From contig DAHR01000006.1 in assembly GCA_002498525.1 (NCBI GenBank), forward strand, positions 56,105 through 74,813: a stretch of DNA of 18,709 nt. Reading direction: 5' to 3'. The first letter of the stretch is position 1, and the number at the start of each line of letters is the position of its first letter. Both the position numbers and the translations under genes were made by a program. This stretch comes from Euryarchaeota archaeon UBA58. Its GTDB lineage: Archaea; Thermoplasmatota; Poseidoniia; Poseidoniales; Thalassarchaeaceae. Below, piece after piece: positions 14,053-18,709 of the stretch. A model generated the notes under the pieces. That model had not been told where the DNA came from. It worked only from the letters and a program-made list of their open reading frames with translations, and made no database searches.

Positions 14053-15771
14053 TCACACCCGACGGCGCAGGTTCTCAATCAACTCGTCTGCTCGGCCGAG
14101 CGCAGCGAGGCATGACTGAACGTCTCCGGCTTCGTAAGCATCGGCGGCTGTTTTGACGGCATTTTCGGCGGCTATTCGGCCGGAATCGTCTGCTTTGATG
14201 TTGGAGGAATCGAGGCGGCGGCGCAGGGCAATCCACTCTTCTTGGACGAAAGACAGTAGTTCGTCGGCCTCGCTCATCTGCACTTGGAAAGCCTGCAAAT
14301 CGCTCGTGAGGGTTCGCAACGCTTCTGCCGCGAAAGTCCACTCACCTGCATTTGACTGGATTTCTGCTTCTTCTAATCGAGCGGCCCAAGCCTCGCCGGC
14401 TTGGCCGCTCGGGAAACCCGCTATGATCTGTTTTCGCTGGCGCAAGGCCCGCTGCACCTCCTGCATCGCTTCGGTGGTTTCGCGCACCTCACGCGTGATG
14501 CTGTCTGCGAGACCCTTCGCGAGGGGTGCGTCGCCTTTTGCCATCGCTTCCTTCGCTTCGGTCAAGCGGTCTGCGTTTCGGAGAGCCAACTCGCCTTCGG
14601 CCGCTGAAATGGCGAGTTCCGCGTCGTTGATGGCAGACTTTGCGTCGCCTGCCGAGGCTGCGAGGCTCTCGATGTGGGCTGGAATCGAGGATGCGATGTG
14701 GAGCGCTTCGGCGGGTTGCTCTGCGTCAAGGGCTTCGTGGGCGGCAGCGAGGATACCGCGAACGGAATCGGCGGCGGCGCCCGAATGTTCTGAAATTGCG
14801 GCCTCGGCGGTCGAAATCGAATCGACGGCGGCCTGCCAATGCTCTTCGATGGTCGCCGCCTTGGTCTTGGCGAGACGGAAGAGCATCTCAGCTTCGCGTA
14901 GCGAGCCATGGCCAGCCTCACGGTCACCCATCTGGAAGGCCTTGCGAGGACCCACTGCAGCAACAGCGACAGCCTCTGAGCGCTCGACTGCGGCCAGTGA
15001 ATCTGCACGAATCGCATTGATGTCGATGGCCATCGCCATGATGCGCTCGGCCTCGCGCTCGGCTTCTTCGATCAGAACCATGCCGCGCGCGGGTTTCTTC
15101 CAACCTTCTTCGCGCGCCTGCTTGATCAGCGAGGCCGCCTGTTCAAGCCCCGAATTCTTCGAGCGTAGAGTCAGCATTTCGGCCTCGGCTGCCTCCAGCG
15201 CAACGCCGAATGACTGCCGAGCCTCGTGATCATCATCCTTGGCAGTCAAGTCCGGTATCACCGGTAGAACTGCAGCCACGACCACAGCCCCCGCCATCGT
15301 CAGTTCGGTCCCCAAAGAAGCCAGAACGGCAGCAGCCAGAGCAGCTCCCGCAAGGCCTCCGAAACCGCGCAGGCGCCTTGAAGGGAGCGAGACAGAAAGC
15401 GCCTCGCGCGAATACAACAGCAGAACGGCAGCCACCCCAATCAGAAGAGCGGCAGCGAGCGCACGGTCCCCAGATCCAGCAGAATCCACAGCCATCGCGA
15501 GGCTCAGCGGCCAAGCGATACAAGCGATGACTGCGAGCCGCGCGCGCTCAACAGGCCCGTGATCAATCAAATCCATCAGCAGAAGACCAGCGGCGAAAAT
15601 GCCCAGAACAGGTCCTAGCCGAGGCAGCATCTCGACGCTGCCATCGATAGCTGGAAGAAGCCACCAGAAAGCAGACCCGATCAGCACCAGAGTTCCGAGC
15701 ATCGCGACTTTCTCGACCCGCGCGCGCTGCGTCGCAATCACCCGATCCGCGTGGTCCGGCGGCAGCACCAT
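14053..15771 (-). CDS. Unrecognised six-helix membrane protein with long helical cytoplasmic tail
   Basis: A 572-residue protein I do not recognise. The first 175 residues contain six hydrophobic segments (about 22-41, 52-69, 79-97, 104-121, 136-153, 157-174). The remaining 400 are charged, very rich in Ala and Glu, with heptad-like spacing and no breaks: an extended helical or coiled-coil tail. Loosely repeated units such as AAHEALDAEQPAEALHIASS, AKEAMAKGDAPLAKGLADSI and AADAYEAGDVQSCLAALGRA (a helix, a short G/A-D turn, a helix) resemble tetratricopeptide-like helical hairpins. Six segments put both ends on the same side, probably cytoplasmic. The stop directly abuts the start codons of the lipoprotein-hydrolase gene, so they are coupled. 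No catalytic motif is seen; a scaffold role in the envelope is only a guess. The high GC and Ala content make open shadow frames on the other strand, which I do not regard as genes. Confidence 0.8.
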   Translation of the reverse strand: MVLPPDHADRVIATQRARVEKVAMLGTLVLIGSAFWWLLPAIDGSVEMLPRLGPVLGIFAAGLLLMDLIDHGPVERARLAVIACIAWPLSLAMAVDSAGSGDRALAAALLIGVAAVLLLYSREALSVSLPSRRLRGFGGLAGAALAAAVLASLGTELTMAGAVVVAAVLPVIPDLTAKDDDHEARQSFGVALEAAEAEMLTLRSKNSGLEQAASLIKQAREEGWKKPARGMVLIEEAEREAERIMAMAIDINAIRADSLAAVERSEAVAVAAVGPRKAFQMGDREAGHGSLREAEMLFRLAKTKAATIEEHWQAAVDSISTAEAAISEHSGAAADSVRGILAAAHEALDAEQPAEALHIASSIPAHIESLAASAGDAKSAINDAELAISAAEGELALRNADRLTEAKEAMAKGDAPLAKGLADSITREVRETTEAMQEVQRALRQRKQIIAGFPSGQAGEAWAARLEEAEIQSNAGEWTFAAEALRTLTSDLQAFQVQMSEADELLSFVQEEWIALRRRLDSSNIKADDSGRIAAENAVKTAADAYEAGDVQSCLAALGRADELIENLRRRV

Positions 15772-15816
15772 GCGAAGCGGCCGACGCTTTCAGGTCAAGA
15801 GTCAAGCGGTTCGGTG

Positions 15817-15835
15817 AGCCGCCCTTAGGGCGGCT
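15817..15835 (-). terminator. GC-rich hairpin after the metzincin gene
   Basis: AGCCGCCC-TTA-GGGCGGCT is a perfect 8-bp stem with a 3-base loop, 18 bases beyond the stop of the metzincin gene and 45 bases before the next gene on the same strand. An outer 9-bp inverted repeat, AGCGGTTCG (15805-15813) with CGAACCGCT (15858-15866, inside the last metzincin codons), nests around it. It could attenuate transcription between the two genes or separate two transcripts. Confidence 0.5.
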
Positions 15836-15852
15836 TCCAATTGCCGAATCAA

Positions 15853-18709
15853 TCAATCGAACCGCTCGGAACCCCACAATCGATGAGCACCCCAAGCCAA
15901 TCCAGCAAGGACGGCGAAGACCAGGATGACGATGTTGAGAGGACCGGAATTCGGATTGACGATGATGTTGGAATCGATATCGATCTGCCCCTCCACATTC
16001 AGTTGACTGCTCCCCCACTCGAAGCGAAGTTGCAACTCGCCAGCACGCTTCAGAGGAACATCCAAATCAACGCCGACGACACCGGGCCCAGTCGCCGTTG
16101 CCCACGGGATATTGACCAATTGCGAGCAGATCACACCGCTGCAGAGCCTGCCGGTGGCGGCATCGCCACCGATATTCTGTACAATCGCGTGAACCGAGAG
16201 AGTCTCGCCGACGATCGGTGCGCCGAAATAACTGACATTCCAGACTCGTATATCGACTCCTGGCGCCGGTTGAACAGCCATCGAGAAGGAAAGCAGGTTG
16301 AGGTTGTCCTTCGAATCCCAGGCCATGAAGATGAACCAGTGACTTCCGGACTCGAGTGGTGGCAGGTCAAAGTACTCGATGGCCGTCCACGACTTGTTCT
16401 CAAAGATTGGTTCTTGATTGAGGATGAAAGTCCATCGGGTGTCGAGAATCGAGTCGAGATCATCGTAGGAATCTGTGAGATTGACGGTCAGGATCACGCC
16501 AGCCCGAGCGGGGTGTTCTGCAGCTATCAGGGTGCCATTCGAGTAGATGTTAGGGAGGATCTGCGGACCGGCTCCGTCGAGCACGAGAATGGTCCAATTG
16601 TGCTGTACTGTGTTGCCAGATTCGTCGGTGACCGTCATGTTGAGGCTGTAGGTGGTCAGCGGTTTGGCCTCGTGGCGCGAGTCGACATCGAGATGCAGGC
16701 CGTTGACCTTATCGCCCTGCGGGAAGCGACTCTGAGCCAGCATCTCGTTCCAATCTACATGACGCCATTCGCTGGTTCGATTGCTCGTGACCTCGATGGT
16801 CGTATCGAAGCCCGAGTCATCGAGGGCTGAGATGTTGATTTCGAGAATGTCTTCGCTGCCGATTTCAATGATACCGTCTGAGGCATCGATCGCGAAGGGG
16901 TCCTCGGTGGGTGGTAAGCCTGTGAATGAAGCTTCCCAAGTTGGTGATATTGCGTCGACCACGACGTTATCGTACCAAATATTGGTGGCGCTAAAGGAAT
17001 CTCTGCAAGTCAATTTGACACTGACGACCTCGCCGTGGCTGAAGTTGAAATCTGCTGGCGTGACGCTGATCCAAGGCTCAGTACTGGTCCAGATGATTGT
17101 GCCGTTATCGCTGACGTCCCACTTCAGTTCAGGAGTTTCGATACCGCTGTCATGGCACTGACCCTCAAAGGTTGTGGGCTGATCTCGAGAGATTGATGAC
17201 GAGCCGCCGTTGAGGCGATTTCCATAGGCCCCAGGCGGCTCATTCTCGCCCAGACTGATGCGAATGTTGGAGGCGACTGGTGCGGCGCTTCGATTGACGA
17301 CGAACTCGCCGGGCATTCCCTCGATGATGTCCTCCATCGCCGAGTATCGATATTCCCATGGAGTTGGCAGGGTAATCGTCAATGGGACCTCTTCGATGAG
17401 CCCGCCGGAGCGCGGTAGGTCGAGAAGTCGAGTCGAGCGACCGTCGGTCTGACCGACAAGAACAGCCGTTTCGCTCCAGCCCCAACTCATGTTGCGAGCG
17501 ACCGGGCCGACGGCGAGGAATACCTCGACAGTCGTGCCACCAGCCGCCTCGAATGCAGTGTGGTCGAGTGAACAGCAGCCGCCAGTTGATGCATCGGTCC
17601 AATTTCGCGCGCTCGCTACGAGGGCGCTGAAATTCGCCACTTCGGGCAGGCTGACCCAGCCGTTGCCATCACCAAGATGCAGGTCGATCTGCGCCCGCAC
17701 ACCGAGGTTCTGATCCGCCAGCAGATCACTGCCGTACTCATCGTGAACAGCAACGCTCGCAGTCCAACTTGCAGCGATGCTCGAAGACTGCTCGATAAGG
17801 TCGATTATCTCCAATCCAGACGATCCAGAAATCACTTCATCAGCCCGAGCGGGATATTCAGTACCGTCGCGGTGCCCCGAAATCGAAGCCCCGCCAAGCA
17901 TCTGGTCGACATTACTGTGATTCTCGTCGCCAACAGGTGTAGGTTCGGCGAAAGTGCAGATATGTTCTGATCCGTAACCGCAAGGAATCGTCCCAGAGAC
18001 GGTCGCATTAGCATCGGAGAAGAGCCAGAGATAGAGCGCAGAACCGTAGCCCAAGGAGGATACTTGACTGGTCTCGATAGAGCGGATTTCACGCAATTCG
18101 AAGTCGCCGCCATCGTAGGACATATTGGCAACCGCTTGTAATCCGACGTGGTGAGCACCGCCCAGCAAATGCCCCAATTCGTGAGAAACAACGCGCGGAT
18201 TCATGTGCCATTTGATGAGATGAACGAAGGTCTTGTCAGCGTGTTCGGAATCGAAAGGAGTCGCTCCACTCGCACTCGCTCCACCATCTCCAGAGATTCT
18301 CCAATACATCACCACATCCGCTGCGGTCGCGTCGCGCAAGGCTTCCAATTCAGCTTGATATTCAGCGTACCACCACGAACTTCCGGGGTTCATCATGGCT
18401 CCGGGAATCTTGGCTTTCCAGTCGGCGCCAAGATGAGAGAAATTGATTGCCATCGTCTCGATGATATCGAAAGTGACATCGATGCCGCTACGAGCGTAGT
18501 TCAGGTTGGTAGAGTTGAAGACTTCAGAGACGTAGCCATCGATGGTCGTCTGGCCGGTCAGAGATTCGCCTTCACCGTAGGCGCGCAACTCCTCCGCCCC
18601 CTCGTCGGGGAAGACGATGAGGACTCTGATCGTCGAGGACGCTGATGGGACTTCGCTGTCGGGCCACACCCAAGTGGGCTCCTCAGGATCCTTCGCGATA
18701 TCCATAACC
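15853..18709 (-). CDS. Large secreted metzincin-like metalloprotease with Ig-like domains, 5' end missing
   Basis: At least 950 residues, with the frame running off the window, so the signal peptide is probably outside; the ATG at 18705 is unlikely to be the true start. Counting from it, residues about 25-290 form a zinc protease: HELGHLLGGAH gives the metzincin pattern HExxHxxGxxH (His175, Glu176, His179, His185), followed by VANMSYD with a possible Met-turn at Met195. Then come beta-rich regions that look like several Ig/PKD-like modules (about 450-850) and a CARDB-like module (about 850-910, starting VDIRVWNVSYFG). The chain ends in a hydrophobic helix (about 920-941) and basic tail HRLWGSERFD, anchoring it in the membrane facing outward. 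Many N-x-S/T sites suit archaeal surface glycosylation. It likely degrades or processes proteins outside the cell; it could equally be a surface maturation protease. Confidence 0.87.
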   Translation of the reverse strand, partial: VMDIAKDPEEPTWVWPDSEVPSASSTIRVLIVFPDEGAEELRAYGEGESLTGQTTIDGYVSEVFNSTNLNYARSGIDVTFDIIETMAINFSHLGADWKAKIPGAMMNPGSSWWYAEYQAELEALRDATAADVVMYWRISGDGGASASGATPFDSEHADKTFVHLIKWHMNPRVVSHELGHLLGGAHHVGLQAVANMSYDGGDFELREIRSIETSQVSSLGYGSALYLWLFSDANATVSGTIPCGYGSEHICTFAEPTPVGDENHSNVDQMLGGASISGHRDGTEYPARADEVISGSSGLEIIDLIEQSSSIAASWTASVAVHDEYGSDLLADQNLGVRAQIDLHLGDGNGWVSLPEVANFSALVASARNWTDASTGGCCSLDHTAFEAAGGTTVEVFLAVGPVARNMSWGWSETAVLVGQTDGRSTRLLDLPRSGGLIEEVPLTITLPTPWEYRYSAMEDIIEGMPGEFVVNRSAAPVASNIRISLGENEPPGAYGNRLNGGSSSISRDQPTTFEGQCHDSGIETPELKWDVSDNGTIIWTSTEPWISVTPADFNFSHGEVVSVKLTCRDSFSATNIWYDNVVVDAISPTWEASFTGLPPTEDPFAIDASDGIIEIGSEDILEINISALDDSGFDTTIEVTSNRTSEWRHVDWNEMLAQSRFPQGDKVNGLHLDVDSRHEAKPLTTYSLNMTVTDESGNTVQHNWTILVLDGAGPQILPNIYSNGTLIAAEHPARAGVILTVNLTDSYDDLDSILDTRWTFILNQEPIFENKSWTAIEYFDLPPLESGSHWFIFMAWDSKDNLNLLSFSMAVQPAPGVDIRVWNVSYFGAPIVGETLSVHAIVQNIGGDAATGRLCSGVICSQLVNIPWATATGPGVVGVDLDVPLKRAGELQLRFEWGSSQLNVEGQIDIDSNIIVNPNSGPLNIVILVFAVLAGLAWGAHRLWGSERFD

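Noticed and set aside
14153..15229. Long 358-codon open frame on the plus strand opposite the helical membrane protein
   Set aside because: Ser/Ala-rich shadow typical of the reverse strand of a GC- and Ala-rich gene; no domain, and the minus-strand frame has clear membrane helices and operon spacing.
15841..16830. 329-codon plus-strand open frame opposite the metzincin 3' region
   Set aside because: Shadow frame; the minus-strand reading gives Ig-like modules and a C-terminal membrane anchor.

Overview
The window reads as a chromosomal segment of a planktonic archaeon. The best guess is Marine Group II (Poseidoniia, Euryarchaeota). The reasons are a group II chaperonin beside a DnaK, leaderless-looking promoters with TATA elements about 25-29 bases before start codons, an SDR-type threonine dehydrogenase, and a lipoprotein and a very large surface protein with Asp-rich calcium-type repeats or Ig-like modules. 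The assignment is inferred from gene content; no rRNA or tRNA marker is present. Base composition looks even throughout and I saw no mobile element, CRISPR array or tRNA.

Layout. Positions 1-3757 are a chaperone locus: an Hsp20-like gene and dnaK (minus strand, dnaK cut by the window edge) diverge from a thermosome subunit gene (plus strand). The roughly 200-base region between them holds two perfect short palindromes and five copies of TGAAAG. Positions 3826-6649 hold an SDR L-threonine 3-dehydrogenase (minus) and CTP synthase pyrG (plus), which are divergent. Positions 6835-8936 hold a COG3199-type ATP-NAD/AcoX kinase family gene (minus) and carbamate kinase arcC (plus), which diverge from a 53-base gap with what looks like one shared TATA element. 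arcC is followed by thrS and trhO on the same strand, a likely three-gene transcript joining amino-acid/carbamoyl phosphate metabolism, threonyl-tRNA charging and wobble-uridine modification.

Positions 11821-18709 form a run of five minus-strand genes that are mostly cell-envelope proteins. In transcription order they are a large secreted metzincin-like protease with a C-terminal membrane anchor (5' end outside the window), a six-helix membrane protein with a long helical cytoplasmic tail, a lipoprotein with thrombospondin type 3 repeats fused to an alpha/beta hydrolase, a 62-residue zinc-ribbon protein, and a membrane-anchored DUF1499 protein. The last four are packed within 28 bases of each other. 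This is the least conventional part of the window.

Three of the convergent or tandem boundaries carry good inverted repeats (3735-3772, 11812-11830, 15817-15835) that may act as transcription stops; 6650-6834 holds weaker hairpins.
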